NCBI GenBank assembly: GCA_030432655.1
Contig: JAUILA010000015.1
Span: 1 to 64,000 of the forward strand
Length of the DNA stretch: 64,000 nt
Direction of reading: 5' to 3'
Source: Bacteroidia bacterium
GTDB taxonomy: Bacteria > Bacteroidota > Bacteroidia > Cytophagales > Cyclobacteriaceae
Below are positions 26,061-36,206 of this stretch, piece after piece (the first letter of the stretch is position 1; each line of letters begins with the position of its first letter). The notes under the pieces were generated by a model. It made no database searches, was not told the origin of the DNA, and saw nothing but the letters and a program-made list of their open reading frames with translations. The translations under genes and the position numbers were made by a program.

Positions 26061-27513
26061 CCCCGAAGTAATAACCCCATCGTCGTTCTCCCACAAAATT
26101 CAGAAAAGGAGAATACAGGGATTCCATGGCAAAGTCATTATACCTGGCCACTGAAACGACAAACCGGAGGTGGGGCCTGGCCCAGGTATCGCGCTGCCCG
26201 GTGGGAACAAAGATCGGCGCCAGGGAAACCTTGACCATACTGGCGATTGGATTTGTACCATCCTTTCTTTGAGAATAATGCAATTCTGACAGCAGGTGAA
26301 AATAGTCGGTAAAATAATATTCATGCCTGGCTCCTATGGTAAAATCAAGTTTCCGGTTATATACCTCACGGCCAAAGTAGGTTTCTGAAATATTATCAGT
26401 ATCGGCGCCCCCTTTGCTGCTGGTCAAGATGGCGTATCCGTTCAGTGTATTTCTCCTGTCAATATTCAGGAGAATATGCTCCACCAGTGAGAAGGAATAG
26501 GCACCCCGGAAATTAAGGTTTACCGTATCCGGAGCTCCGTAGGTCAGCCAGGTTCTGGACAAGCCACCATCCCCGCCATTCGCGATTCCGGTGCCCAGGC
26601 GAAGTGAAAAATGGTTGAATGATCCCGGGAGGAGTCTGATGAAATTATGTTCGAACTTCGCCCCGATGACAAACCCGATATCCGATGGAAAATTGAGCGT
26701 AACTGAATCAGGGGAATCCATCCCTTCCAGTTCACCACTGGCCATACGGTGAAATTCCCCAAGTAACACCAACCTGCTATTTGCCGTCAGGTTAAAATCA
26801 TGTTCTGCTATTAAAATTGATCGCTGCCTGAGTGCAGCACTGGGCGTACCTGTCCTGATATTCAGGTAAAAATAGGGAGGCAACGTGGAAGAAGTGTCGG
26901 TAGAGGCAATAAACAGGGCCGCCAGTCTTGTATTCCTGAATTCAATTCCGAAACCCTGCCCGGAATGGTCATTAAAATAAAAATGGTCTGCAATGTGCAC
27001 ATCCGGGCCGCGGTAGAGCCGGGCACCAATCCACATGCTCAGCTCCTTACCTTTTATATTCCTGGCTTCAACAAACATTTCCGGCATGGCAAAAGCCAGT
27101 CCTCCGAGGCTGTTGGAAGCACTGTTACCGAAGGAAGCCACGCTTGTCGAATACACGGAAAACCTGACCTGGGCAAAGATCCTGGTGCTGTCCTCTTTTT
27201 TGGGCTGGAAATTAAATGCCGGAGCTATTTCGAGGTAATCCTGCTCTTCCATCCTGCCCCCGATGCTACCCATATTATTCAGGTTCAGCCTGCGGCCGAT
27301 CGAACCGCCATTCTCATAGGACCAGTCCACCCCCACCCGTCCGTACGAACCCAGCGCCACCTTCTTATTACTTACATTCTGATACATGATCTGGGCATTC
27401 GAATGCAGCATGAACAACAGAAAAATCAGCGTAAATACACCTGGCAGGCAAGGCGTCAAACTGCCAGACCGGTACCTGTTAGCTGGCATTCCTATGTTAT
27501 CAGGCCAAAACAT
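26032..27513 (-). CDS. LamB-like carbohydrate porin
   Basis: This 493-residue protein has a long N-terminus with a signal peptide (hydrophobic FTLIFLLFMLHSNAQ, ending about residue 41). It then shows the maltoporin-type opening GSYGRVGVDWSYENGG and many alternating aromatic strands, ending FGVKAEWWIWN, which resembles the C-terminal strand of LamB (FGAQMEIWW). It is probably a trimeric outer-membrane sugar channel. It starts 23 bp after the amidase gene stop and converges with GH3, suggesting a shared sugar-uptake role. Confidence 0.75.
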   Translation of the reverse strand: MFWPDNIGMPANRYRSGSLTPCLPGVFTLIFLLFMLHSNAQIMYQNVSNKKVALGSYGRVGVDWSYENGGSIGRRLNLNNMGSIGGRMEEQDYLEIAPAFNFQPKKEDSTRIFAQVRFSVYSTSVASFGNSASNSLGGLAFAMPEMFVEARNIKGKELSMWIGARLYRGPDVHIADHFYFNDHSGQGFGIEFRNTRLAALFIASTDTSSTLPPYFYLNIRTGTPSAALRQRSILIAEHDFNLTANSRLVLLGEFHRMASGELEGMDSPDSVTLNFPSDIGFVIGAKFEHNFIRLLPGSFNHFSLRLGTGIANGGDGGLSRTWLTYGAPDTVNLNFRGAYSFSLVEHILLNIDRRNTLNGYAILTSSKGGADTDNISETYFGREVYNRKLDFTIGARHEYYFTDYFHLLSELHYSQRKDGTNPIASMVKVSLAPIFVPTGQRDTWARPHLRFVVSVARYNDFAMESLYSPFLNFVGERRWGYYFGVKAEWWIWN

Positions 27514-27536
27514 TCGTTTTTAACATAGTAGGAGAA

Positions 27537-29069
27537 TTATTCAAGTTCCGGTGGTTTCCGGTGCTTCGTGCCCTGCTCATATGAATAGGTCAGTTTAATC
27601 AGGACCGGTTCGTCGTACATCCTTCCCAGGAATTGTAATCCCGCCGGCAGGTTCCCGCGCGTGTAACCCATGGGCACGGTGAAGGCAGGCTGACCGGTAT
27701 GCGGCGAAATCACCTGACTATTATCCCCCTTGTACTCTTCCTCGAACGCATCAATATGCGCTGGCTTATTTTTCCATGAAGGGTAGACAATCGCATCAAT
27801 ATTCAGCGAATCCATGACATTTTCTATGGCCTGCCTGAACGCAATCCGCTTTGGATCTTCATAGGCATTACCGCATGGCACATCATTCTCCCCCCATCTT
27901 GCGGTCATGGTCAGATAATTGGTAAGGCGGGTTTCTGCAAACTCCGACCGGGTGCCGACCGACACAATGTCTTCGAGTGTTGCCAGCGAATCATTCCTGA
28001 CATACGTGTCCAGATACCTCTCCAGGTCCTTTCGAAACTCAGCGCACCACTGGTTTTGCCGGAGTGTGTCAATTCCCGGTATGACGAGCGGATCAATAAT
28101 TTCCGCACCCAGCGAATCCAAATCGCGAAGGGCCTGCTGAAAGAGTTCGCTGATCTCCGGATCCGGGTCATTCTCCGACAAAATGCGCAACACACCAATA
28201 CGCGCACCGGTTAATCCGTCTTTCTGTAAAAACTGCTGGTAATTACTTTGCGTTTTGCCCTCTGAATACGTTGTTATCGGGTCTTCAGGATCATAACCTG
28301 TCATGACCTCCATCACCCGGGTCGCATCCTCCACCGTCCGGCACATCGGTCCGTCCACATCATTTCGCAGAAAAAGCGGGATGATACCAGTCCGGCTGAT
28401 CAGGCCCAGGGTAGTCCGGAAACCAACCAGTGCATTATGCGATGATGGGCCGCGGATGGAATTACCCGTATCCGTACCGAGTCCGACCGCCCCGAAATTT
28501 GCCGCTATAGCCGCGGCCGTACCACCTGAAGACCCGGCCGGTACAAATGCGGTATTATACGGATTACGTGTAGTGCCATTAGTTGAGCTCTCCGAGTGCA
28601 TCGGCGAAAAGGCCCATTCAGCCATATTTGACTTTGCCAGGATAATAGCCCCCGCTTCCTTCAGCTTTTGGATGACAGGAGCATCTTCGTCCGGAACAAA
28701 ATCCTTAAGCGCCAGGGATCCGGCAGTTGTGGGGAGTCCGGCTGTATTGAAATTATCCTTGACTATGATTGGAATCCCGTGCAACGGACGTAAAACACCT
28801 GTTTCCTGGTATTCCCGGTCCAGTGCCCGGGCGTTTGCGATGGCGTCAGGGTTAATCGTGGTGATCGAATTGATCAGCGTATCATACTCCGTAATTCGAT
28901 CCAGGTAAGCCCGTGTCAGCTCCTCGGCCGTATACTTTCCATTTTGATAGGCGTCATGGATTCCGGCAATGGTCAGTTCAGCCAGGTTAATTTCAGGTTT
29001 TTCTTCCTGGCTTGAACAGCCCGTGATTCCCAATAACAGGAAAAGGAAGTAACTAATTCTTTTAGTCAT
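27537..29069 (-). CDS. Amidase-signature lipoprotein
   Basis: This 510-residue protein is chosen to start at ATG 29069, giving a lipoprotein signal (LLLGITGC, Cys about 17). The amidase-signature triad is visible: catalytic Lys in VKDNFNTAGLPTTAGS, cis-Ser in PAGSSGGTAAAIAA, and nucleophile Ser in GTDTGNSIRGPSSHN. The usual GG before the last Ser is GN here. The enzyme hydrolyses an amide bond, probably on the outer face of a membrane. It shares a strand with the porin 23 bp downstream. The substrate is unknown. Confidence 0.85.
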   Translation of the reverse strand: MTKRISYFLFLLLGITGCSSQEEKPEINLAELTIAGIHDAYQNGKYTAEELTRAYLDRITEYDTLINSITTINPDAIANARALDREYQETGVLRPLHGIPIIVKDNFNTAGLPTTAGSLALKDFVPDEDAPVIQKLKEAGAIILAKSNMAEWAFSPMHSESSTNGTTRNPYNTAFVPAGSSGGTAAAIAANFGAVGLGTDTGNSIRGPSSHNALVGFRTTLGLISRTGIIPLFLRNDVDGPMCRTVEDATRVMEVMTGYDPEDPITTYSEGKTQSNYQQFLQKDGLTGARIGVLRILSENDPDPEISELFQQALRDLDSLGAEIIDPLVIPGIDTLRQNQWCAEFRKDLERYLDTYVRNDSLATLEDIVSVGTRSEFAETRLTNYLTMTARWGENDVPCGNAYEDPKRIAFRQAIENVMDSLNIDAIVYPSWKNKPAHIDAFEEEYKGDNSQVISPHTGQPAFTVPMGYTRGNLPAGLQFLGRMYDEPVLIKLTYSYEQGTKHRKPPELE

Positions 29070-29270
29070 GTTATTCCTTGCAAAGACGGTGGATGTCGGT
29101 TGACTTAATTTCAATATAATTAAATATTCTCCGGAATGTCATAATTATTGATAATGAACTGTCTTTCAATGGATTCTGATGATCATGAATAAGTTGCCTG
29201 TCCGGAGAAAGACAAGTCGATTACCATTTCCGGCTTTTCCTAATATATAGGGACACTTGTCGGTCACCTC

Positions 29271-29286
29271 ATATGAAGCTTCATAT
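29271..29286. promoter_or_regulatory. 16-bp perfect palindrome upstream of the FkbM gene
   Basis: ATATGAAGCTTCATAT is fully self-complementary and lies 52 bp upstream of the GTG start at 29338. It could be an operator; no regulator gene is adjacent. Confidence 0.4.
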
Positions 29287-29337
29287 TTAGGTTATTATTA
29301 GGCAGTTGTCTATCTTCCGTTTTTAAAATTTAAATAC

Positions 29338-30075
29338 GTGAACGCAAAGAAATTACTATCACCATCCCTTAAGCGCGCCATTCTGACACTGGTGATAACG
29401 CCACACGTGATTGCCCGCAAACTTCGTGGTCAGAACGTACATCTTCGCTGGAACAGCTCTGACGTCAATGTCTATTACCATACTTTTATGGAAAAGGAGT
29501 ACTCCTTTCCTTTCGAAATGACTCCGAAGAATATAATTGACGCAGGTGCCAATATAGGACTCACTGGTCTGTTACTGGCTAAAAAGTATCCGACGGCCCG
29601 GATCGTCTGCATTGAACCGGAGTCTAATAATTTTGACTTGCTTTCCAGGAATATAGCGAAACTGGATCGTATTACCGCGTTGAAGAATGGGCTTTGGAGT
29701 AAAAATGCCTGTCTGAATATTCACAATCCCAATGAATCCCACTGGGCCTTTATCACAGAAGAAACAGATGACCGGGAAAATTGTGATGTGGAGGCCGTAT
29801 CAGTTCCTGAGATTATGAAAAGGTTTAACATGGACCAGATTGATCTCCTGAAAATTGACATAGAAGGGAGTGAAAAGGAATTGTTCAGCCGTAATACAGG
29901 AGAATGGCTGAATAAAACCAAGCTCATTATTATGGAAATTCATTCACAGGAAATCCGGGATGTGTGTGAGAAAACCCTCAGGGAACACGGGTTTGTTCAT
30001 TTTTTCAGCCGTGGCGAAAATGACTATTATGCCAACCGCGAATACTTTAACGAGGAAAACCGGCAATTCTCCTGA
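29338..30075 (+). CDS. FkbM-family SAM-dependent methyltransferase
   Basis: This 245-residue protein has the SAM-binding motif IIDAGANIGLTGLLLAKKYP (about residues 63-82), the acidic loop VCIEPESNNFDLL and motif IDLLKIDIEGSEKELF, all typical of FkbM methyltransferases. These O-methylate sugars or polyketide-like products. The start is GTG at 29338. The gene stands alone between an amidase and a secreted protein, with no glycosyltransferases near, so the substrate cannot be inferred. Confidence 0.88.
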   Translation: MNAKKLLSPSLKRAILTLVITPHVIARKLRGQNVHLRWNSSDVNVYYHTFMEKEYSFPFEMTPKNIIDAGANIGLTGLLLAKKYPTARIVCIEPESNNFDLLSRNIAKLDRITALKNGLWSKNACLNIHNPNESHWAFITEETDDRENCDVEAVSVPEIMKRFNMDQIDLLKIDIEGSEKELFSRNTGEWLNKTKLIIMEIHSQEIRDVCEKTLREHGFVHFFSRGENDYYANREYFNEENRQFS

Positions 30076-30201
30076 TCAAATTACCTTCCGGCAAAAGCCG
30101 TTCTTCTGAATTGTTTGATATTTACAATCAATTATTTGATTCTCGTTTGTACTAAGCGAAGCAGTTATTGACATTTACACAGAATTTTGAATTTTGTTTG
30201 A

Positions 30202-30972
30202 ATGAAAACAGTACTTCTTCTCCTAATGCTTTCTGCCTCATTTCTGCCATTGATTGCCCAGGATGCGCCGGATAGTTCAAAACCAATTCATTTTGACGGG
30301 AGAATAAGCGTTACCAACAACGGATTTTCGCTGATCCCCACCTTCTCGCTGGGCGAACCGGCGACTATTGCGGAATTATCCGTGGGTGGTGAAAAGTTCA
30401 GTTTTGACCCCCAGTTCCGGTTCGACCTGGACGGTCTCCGCCCCTGGTCCTTTATATTTATCTGGCGGTATAAATTTGTAAATAATGACAAGTTCCTCTT
30501 CAGGCTCGGTCTTCATCTTCCTGCTATTGCATTCATTACGGAAACATACCTGAACAACGGAAGCAGCATCGATCAGCTGGTACCCAAAAGGTTCATTACC
30601 CCTGAAATTACCGCCAATTATAAAATCGGAGAAAACATCAGCACAGGTGTATATTACCTGTTTGGCATCGGGCTTGAAAAAGAACGCCAGACAAAATACA
30701 CTCATTTCATTTCCGTAAACCTGAACTTTTCTCATATCGGACTGACCAGGGAATTATTTCTTAAATTCAGTCCGCAGTTTTATTACCTCACCCTGGACGG
30801 CACCGATGGTGTCTATGCCGCCCATTCGCTTGAGTTGGTTCACGGAAATTTCCCGCTTTCCCTCGGTACGATGATGAATTTTGAAATCGACTCTGAAATA
30901 GAAACGGACGAATTCCAGTGGAATATCAGCCTGATCTACAGCTTTAAAAACACATTCGTAAAGAAACGATAA
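30202..30972 (+). CDS. Secreted hypothetical protein, probably beta-barrel
   Basis: This 256-residue protein has a Sec signal (1-20, LIAQ). The rest alternates short amphipathic strands with turns (FIFIWRYKFVNNDKFLFRLGLHLP, ITANYKIGENISTGVYYLFGIGLE, LFLKFSPQFYYLTLDG) and ends in an aromatic/basic strand (SLIYSFKNTFVKKR), as in small outer-membrane barrels. No family is recognised. It precedes the molybdenum-enzyme locus by 119 bp but probably has its own promoter. Confidence 0.55.
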   Translation: MKTVLLLLMLSASFLPLIAQDAPDSSKPIHFDGRISVTNNGFSLIPTFSLGEPATIAELSVGGEKFSFDPQFRFDLDGLRPWSFIFIWRYKFVNNDKFLFRLGLHLPAIAFITETYLNNGSSIDQLVPKRFITPEITANYKIGENISTGVYYLFGIGLEKERQTKYTHFISVNLNFSHIGLTRELFLKFSPQFYYLTLDGTDGVYAAHSLELVHGNFPLSLGTMMNFEIDSEIETDEFQWNISLIYSFKNTFVKKR

Positions 30973-31091
30973 TGCACTAATTCATTTAAAACCGGCATAT
31001 CGTTTGAATTTCATAAGGACGTCATCCTGTAAATTGATTATATTATAGGAGAATTTTAGAATCTGTATCACTACTAATTTTTGAAGAAACC

Positions 31092-31547
31092 ATGGCTACT
31101 TTTACTTTAAAAATAAACGGAACGGAGCGACAGGTGGATGTTGACCCCTCTACCCCCATACTCTGGGTACTCCGTGACCACCTGAAGCTTACCGGCACCA
31201 AGTACGGCTGCGGCATTGCCCAGTGTGGTGCCTGTACCATTCACTTAAACGGCAATGCTGTCCGCTCATGTCAGCTACCGGTATCAGCGGCTGCCGACAA
31301 CGAGATAACTACCATCGAAGGTCTTTCCGAAAACGGTGACCACCCGGTTCAGCAGGCATGGCTTGAACTGGATGTTCCCCAGTGCGGATACTGCCAGGCC
31401 GGACAGATCATGAACGCCGCGGCTCTTCTTGAGCGAAATCCCTCCCCCAGTGACGAAGACATTGAATCAGCCATGAACGGGAACATCTGCCGTTGCGGCA
31501 CCTATATCCGGATCAAAAAGGCGATCAAAAAAGCTGCTAACGCATAA
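31092..31547 (+). CDS. 2Fe-2S small subunit of a molybdenum hydroxylase (IorA-like)
   Basis: This 151-residue protein has an N-terminal plant-type ferredoxin domain with [16 protein letters not shown] and the later Cys in VRSC. A C-terminal helical domain follows with CGYCQAGQ and NICRCGTY, the second 2Fe-2S site. It passes electrons from the molybdopterin subunit to an acceptor. It has no signal peptide, so export would be by hitch-hiking on the Tat-borne large subunit, whose gene begins 12 bp downstream. Length is normal. Confidence 0.93.
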   Translation: MATFTLKINGTERQVDVDPSTPILWVLRDHLKLTGTKYGCGIAQCGACTIHLNGNAVRSCQLPVSAAADNEITTIEGLSENGDHPVQQAWLELDVPQCGYCQAGQIMNAAALLERNPSPSDEDIESAMNGNICRCGTYIRIKKAIKKAANA

Positions 31548-31559
31548 AAACATTCTCCC

Positions 31560-33827
31560 ATGACTACTATTAATAAGAAGATCAGAAGAAGATCATTCAT
31601 GAAAGTTTCGGCCCTTACGGGCGGAGGCATGATGCTCAGCTTTAACTGGCTTGCCGGTTGCTCGCCGGAAAAACAGGAAGAGATGAAAAAAGAACTCGCC
31701 CTGCCGGATGAATGGTATGAGATGAACAGTTACATTAAAATTGGCGAAAATGGCCGGGTTACCCTGATGTCTGCCAATCCTGAATTTGGTTCCAATGTTA
31801 AAACCTCCATGCCCATGATCCTCGCGGAAGAACTGGATATTGAATGGGACGGGGTCATTGTTGAGCAGGCTGATTTCTATCCTGAACGTTTCGATCGCCA
31901 GTTTACCGGGGGAAGCCAGGGTATCCGCCGGGGATGGCAACCACTCCGTACGGCAGGTGCCACCGCACGTCAGATGCTGGTGAACGCTGCGGCCCAAACC
32001 TGGCAGGTACCTGCAGGAGAGATCACTACGGCCGCCGGAATGCTTTATCACAAAGCAAGCAACAAGGAAGCCGGCTATGGTGAAATGGCTTCAGCGGCAG
32101 CCACTATGGAGATACCCGAGAATGTGGAACTTAAAAATGTAAGTGATTTTCAGATTATCGGAACGTCCCGCAAGAATGTGGACGGAAAAAATATTGTGAC
32201 CGGGAAACCCATGTATTCACTGGATCACCAACAGGAAGGGATGCTGATTGCCATGATCGTCCACCCTCCTGCTTTCGGTATGCAGGTCAGGTCGGTAAAT
32301 GCGGATCCCGTGAAGAATATGCCGGGCATCAAAGATGTATTTGTATTTGAGACCCTGCCCGATGATTACGAACGCATGGGTTTTGATACATCTTCATTCA
32401 CAAAACTCGTAGCCATAGTAGGTAACAGTACCTGGGAAGTCATGAACGCAAAAAAACAGCTCCAGGTCGAATGGGAAGAAGCCCCGGAAAAGAAAGTAGT
32501 TGTCCAGGGTTGGAGTGGTAAAGAAGAAGTGCTGATCCCGGGAGGCATTGAAAGTACAGACGGCCATAAAGCCCGGATGGAGGAAATGGCTCAAAAAAAG
32601 GCACAGGTTCTCCGGAAAGATGGTGATTTTGAAGCTGCTTATAAAACGGCAGCAAAAACCATTGAACGGACGTATAATGCCCCCTACCTGGCCCATAATT
32701 GTATGGAGCCGATGAACTGTTTTGCCGATGTAACGGCTGATAAAGCATTGGTTTACGGTCCGATACAAGCACCGGAAATGATCATGCCGGCATTATCTGC
32801 CTGTCTGAATATGCCGCGGGAGAACATTAAGATCAACCTTTCCCGTATGGGTGGTGGATTTGGTCAGCGGGCATATGGTCACCACATGGTAGAAGCAGCC
32901 GTCATTTCTCAAAAAGTCAAGGCTCCCGTGAAAATGATCTATACGCGGGAAGATGATATGTCTTACGGAATCTACCGGCCTACCTATACCGCCACCTACC
33001 GGGCGGCACTGGATGAGGACAACAACCTGATCGCTTTTCATGTCAAGGGAGGTGGGATCCCCGAACATCCGGTAGCAGCCAATCGCTTCCCGGCCGGTGC
33101 GGTAGACAATTACCTGGCGGAAGGATGGGCGATCCAGTCCAATATCACCATCGGAGCCTTCCGCGCTCCCCGGTCCAACTTTATCGGGGGTGCTGAGCAG
33201 TCATTCCTGGACGAGGTAGCCGAACTGGCTGGTAAGGATCCGATTGCATTCCGCCTTGAGCTGCTCGAACGGGCAAAAAATAACCCGGTGGGTACAGATA
33301 ATGATTATGATCCTGACCGCTACGCCGGGGTGATCAAACTGGCCAGGGACAAGGCCAACTGGGATTCATCAGATAATTCAAACAGAGGTGTGGCAGCTTA
33401 TTTTTGCCATAATACGTATGTGGCGGAAATTCTTGAACTGGAAATGGAGAATAATTCGCCGGTTATTCCCAGGGTGATCGCCGCGGTGGATTGTGGTATC
33501 GTCGTGAATCCGGATGCGGCCGCCAATATGGGAGAAGGTGGTATTGTGGATGGAATAGGCAACGCGTTGTTTGGTGAAATGACTTTCACAGAAGGTGTCG
33601 CCGATAAACAAAACTTTGATAAATACCGGCTTATCCGGCAGGCTGAAGCACCGAAATCCATTGAAGTGCATTTTGTGGAAAATGATATCGATCCGACCGG
33701 ATTGGGTGAACCCCTGTTCCCGCCGATTTTTGCTGCAGTGGCTAATGCACTGTATAAATCGACCGGTAAACGGTTCTACAACCAGCCGTTCGGCAAAGAT
33801 CTGGAAAGTGCCGGATCAAGAATGTAA
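31560..33827 (+). CDS. Molybdopterin-binding large subunit, isoquinoline 1-oxidoreductase-like (IorB), Tat lipoprotein
   Basis: This 755-residue protein has a Tat signal (RRRSFMK) with a lipobox (WLAGC), so it is probably a membrane-anchored periplasmic protein. Family motifs include GGGFGQR and, near the C-terminus, the catalytic Glu in TGLGEPLFPP. These enzymes hydroxylate N-heterocycles or oxidise aldehydes with water as oxygen source, and pass electrons to cytochrome rather than NAD. No FAD-subunit gene or XdhC-type maturation gene is nearby. Cotranscribed with the small subunit. Confidence 0.9.
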   Translation: MTTINKKIRRRSFMKVSALTGGGMMLSFNWLAGCSPEKQEEMKKELALPDEWYEMNSYIKIGENGRVTLMSANPEFGSNVKTSMPMILAEELDIEWDGVIVEQADFYPERFDRQFTGGSQGIRRGWQPLRTAGATARQMLVNAAAQTWQVPAGEITTAAGMLYHKASNKEAGYGEMASAAATMEIPENVELKNVSDFQIIGTSRKNVDGKNIVTGKPMYSLDHQQEGMLIAMIVHPPAFGMQVRSVNADPVKNMPGIKDVFVFETLPDDYERMGFDTSSFTKLVAIVGNSTWEVMNAKKQLQVEWEEAPEKKVVVQGWSGKEEVLIPGGIESTDGHKARMEEMAQKKAQVLRKDGDFEAAYKTAAKTIERTYNAPYLAHNCMEPMNCFADVTADKALVYGPIQAPEMIMPALSACLNMPRENIKINLSRMGGGFGQRAYGHHMVEAAVISQKVKAPVKMIYTREDDMSYGIYRPTYTATYRAALDEDNNLIAFHVKGGGIPEHPVAANRFPAGAVDNYLAEGWAIQSNITIGAFRAPRSNFIGGAEQSFLDEVAELAGKDPIAFRLELLERAKNNPVGTDNDYDPDRYAGVIKLARDKANWDSSDNSNRGVAAYFCHNTYVAEILELEMENNSPVIPRVIAAVDCGIVVNPDAAANMGEGGIVDGIGNALFGEMTFTEGVADKQNFDKYRLIRQAEAPKSIEVHFVENDIDPTGLGEPLFPPIFAAVANALYKSTGKRFYNQPFGKDLESAGSRM

Positions 33828-33850
33828 TAATTATAAATTAACTGCATAGT

Positions 33851-36088
33851 ATGAAGACCTCTGTAAATCGTCGGTCATTTCTGAAAGCCTCCCTGCTTTC
33901 CGGAGGAGGTCTTTTACTTTCCTTTTCGGTTCCTGCATCAATGCTGAACAGGAAATCAGGCAGCAAAGCGGAAACCGTTGAACTCAATGCCTACCTGAAA
34001 ATTCATCCGGACGGAAAGATTACAATAATTTCCCCTAACCCGGAAGGTGGCCAGAATGTCAAAACCTCCATGCCCATGATTGTGGCGGATGAGCTGGATG
34101 CATACTGGGAAGATGTCACAGTCGAACAAGCCCCGCTGGATACAGATTCTTTTACCCGACAGTTTATCGGGGGCAGCCAGGCTATTCGCCGCGGCTGGAC
34201 ATCGCTTCGTGAGGCAGGGGCCACAGCCAGGTATATGCTTATGGCCGCGGCAGCCCGTGGATGGAATGTTCCGGTGAATGAGCTGAGCACGAATTCCGGA
34301 AAGGTTCTTCATACCGCGAGTAACCAGTCGGTCACCTATGGAGAGCTGGCGTCGGCGGCAGCGAATATAGAAATCCCGGAAAAAATTCAGCTGAAAAAAC
34401 AGAATGAATTTACCCTGATTGGCACCTCCAGGAGAAACGTGGATGGGAAAAAGATCGTCACGGGACAACCTCTGTTCGGCATCGATGTGACCGCCAAAGG
34501 AATGCTCATTGCCATGATCGTTCACCCGCCCTCATTCGGACTGACCCTGAAATCATTCGATGATGCCGCAGCGCGGGAGATGCCTGGAATAAAGGATGTT
34601 TTCCCGGTCAATGTAATGAAGGAAGATTACCAGCGGCAACACTTCGACACTTGTACTTTTCAGGAAGTGATTGCAGTGGTTGGAGAATCTACCTGGGAGG
34701 TTATGCAGGCAAAAAAAGCAATCAAGGCGGAATGGCAGCCGTTTGAGTCTCATTCCATTCGGCGTCAGTCCTTCTTTGGCGATGAGTTTACCGAAGATAT
34801 CCCCGCGGGCCGGGAGAACACCTCGGATCATAACGCCACCATTACTTCCATGGCTTCACAAAAAGGAACGATCGTCCGGTCGGACGGAGATCCAGAATAT
34901 GCCTTTAAAAATGCTGCCAAAGTTATCGAGCGCTCCTATTCGGCTCCTTTCCTGGCGCATAATTGTATGGAACCGATGAACTTCTTTGCGCATGTGACTG
35001 ATGACAAAGCAGAACTAAAAGGACCACTTCAGAAACCTGAATTTACTGAACGGACATTATCCGAACGGCTAAAAATACCCCTTGAAAAAATTGATATAGA
35101 GATGACCCGACTGGGCGGAGGCTACGGCCGCCGGTCTTACGCGCACTGGCTTGTAGAGGCAGCGGTGATCTCCCAAAGAATGAAAGCCCCGGTTAAGCTG
35201 ATCTACAGCCGGGAGGATGATATGACCTCAGGAATCTACCGGCCTGCTTATCATGCCACCTACCGGGCCGGCCTGGATGAAAATAATAACCTGATTGCTT
35301 TCCATGTGAAAGCCGGTGGAATCCCGGAAAGTCCGCTGTATGCCAACCGTTTTCCGGCTGGCGCGGTGGATAATTACCTGGCGGAGACCTGGTCAGAAAA
35401 TTCAAACATAACGATCGGATCATTTCGTGCCCCCCGTTCTAATTTCATCGGCGGGGTGGAACAATCCTTCCTGGATGAAGTGGCCGAGGCGGCAGGCAAA
35501 GATCCGATTGAATTCAGGCTGGAACTGCTCGAACGCGCCGGACGGGACCCGGTCGGAAAGGATAATGATTATGATCCGCAGCGATATGCAGGGGTCCTTG
35601 AATTAGTGCGTGATAAATCGAATTGGGGCAGGGAGAATCATAATTATCATCGCGGCGTGGCGGCTTACTATTGCCACAACAGTTATGTGGCGCATGTCCT
35701 CGACCTGTCCGTTAAAGACGGCAAGCCACAGGTAGAGCAGGTTTGCACTACTGTTGACTGCGGAATTGTCATAAATCCGGACGCCGCAACTAACCTGGCC
35801 GAAGGTGCCATTGTTGATGGTATTGGATGCGCCATGTTTGGCAGGCTGACCTTTACCAACGGTACGCCACAGCAAGACAATTTTGACTCCTACCGGATGA
35901 TACGTATCGGGGAGGCCCCGAAAAAGATCGATGTGCATTTTGTGCTAAACGACATAGACCCCACCGGAATGGGTGAGCCCCCCTTCCCGCCTGTGATGGG
36001 TGCACTTGCCAATGCATTATATAAATCCACCGGCAAACGCCTCTACCATCAGCCATATATCACGGAACTGGAAAATAAAGGTACCTGA
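33851..36088 (+). CDS. Second IorB-like molybdopterin-binding large subunit
   Basis: This 745-residue protein is a close paralogue of the protein encoded just upstream, 23 bp away, and shares long stretches such as GSFRAPRSNFIGGVEQSFLDE. It has a Tat signal (NRRSFLK) but no lipobox Cys, so it may be soluble in the periplasm. GGGYGRR and TGMGEPPFPP keep the cofactor and catalytic Glu sites. It has no own small subunit and may share the upstream one. A tandem duplication with divergence is the simplest origin. Confidence 0.88.
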   Translation: MKTSVNRRSFLKASLLSGGGLLLSFSVPASMLNRKSGSKAETVELNAYLKIHPDGKITIISPNPEGGQNVKTSMPMIVADELDAYWEDVTVEQAPLDTDSFTRQFIGGSQAIRRGWTSLREAGATARYMLMAAAARGWNVPVNELSTNSGKVLHTASNQSVTYGELASAAANIEIPEKIQLKKQNEFTLIGTSRRNVDGKKIVTGQPLFGIDVTAKGMLIAMIVHPPSFGLTLKSFDDAAAREMPGIKDVFPVNVMKEDYQRQHFDTCTFQEVIAVVGESTWEVMQAKKAIKAEWQPFESHSIRRQSFFGDEFTEDIPAGRENTSDHNATITSMASQKGTIVRSDGDPEYAFKNAAKVIERSYSAPFLAHNCMEPMNFFAHVTDDKAELKGPLQKPEFTERTLSERLKIPLEKIDIEMTRLGGGYGRRSYAHWLVEAAVISQRMKAPVKLIYSREDDMTSGIYRPAYHATYRAGLDENNNLIAFHVKAGGIPESPLYANRFPAGAVDNYLAETWSENSNITIGSFRAPRSNFIGGVEQSFLDEVAEAAGKDPIEFRLELLERAGRDPVGKDNDYDPQRYAGVLELVRDKSNWGRENHNYHRGVAAYYCHNSYVAHVLDLSVKDGKPQVEQVCTTVDCGIVINPDAATNLAEGAIVDGIGCAMFGRLTFTNGTPQQDNFDSYRMIRIGEAPKKIDVHFVLNDIDPTGMGEPPFPPVMGALANALYKSTGKRLYHQPYITELENKGT

Positions 36089-36178
36089 GGGATTTCACGT
36101 TGACATGTCACCCCGGTCATTGTGTACTATTCTCACACTGCACTTGTTAAAATGTGGCTAAAACAACCCCTGCGGCAT

Positions 36179-36194
36179 TGGCATGTAACTTGCA
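36179..36194 (+). promoter_or_regulatory. Sigma-54-like promoter ahead of the TPP riboswitch
   Basis: TGGCATGTAACTTGCA matches the -24/-12 consensus TGGCACG-N4-TTGCA with one change, and GG and GC have the right 10-bp spacing. The expected start (about 36205) is just before helix P1 of the riboswitch. A weaker sigma-A reading is also possible, with TATACTTG at 36197-36204 (one mismatch to TAnnTTTG). Confidence 0.5.
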
Positions 36195-36206
36195 CGTATA
36201 CTTGTA

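Noticed and set aside
31092-36088. Carbon monoxide dehydrogenase (CoxLMS) locus
   Set aside because: No FAD subunit, the large subunits carry Tat signals, and the two-subunit form fits isoquinoline-1-oxidoreductase-like enzymes better.
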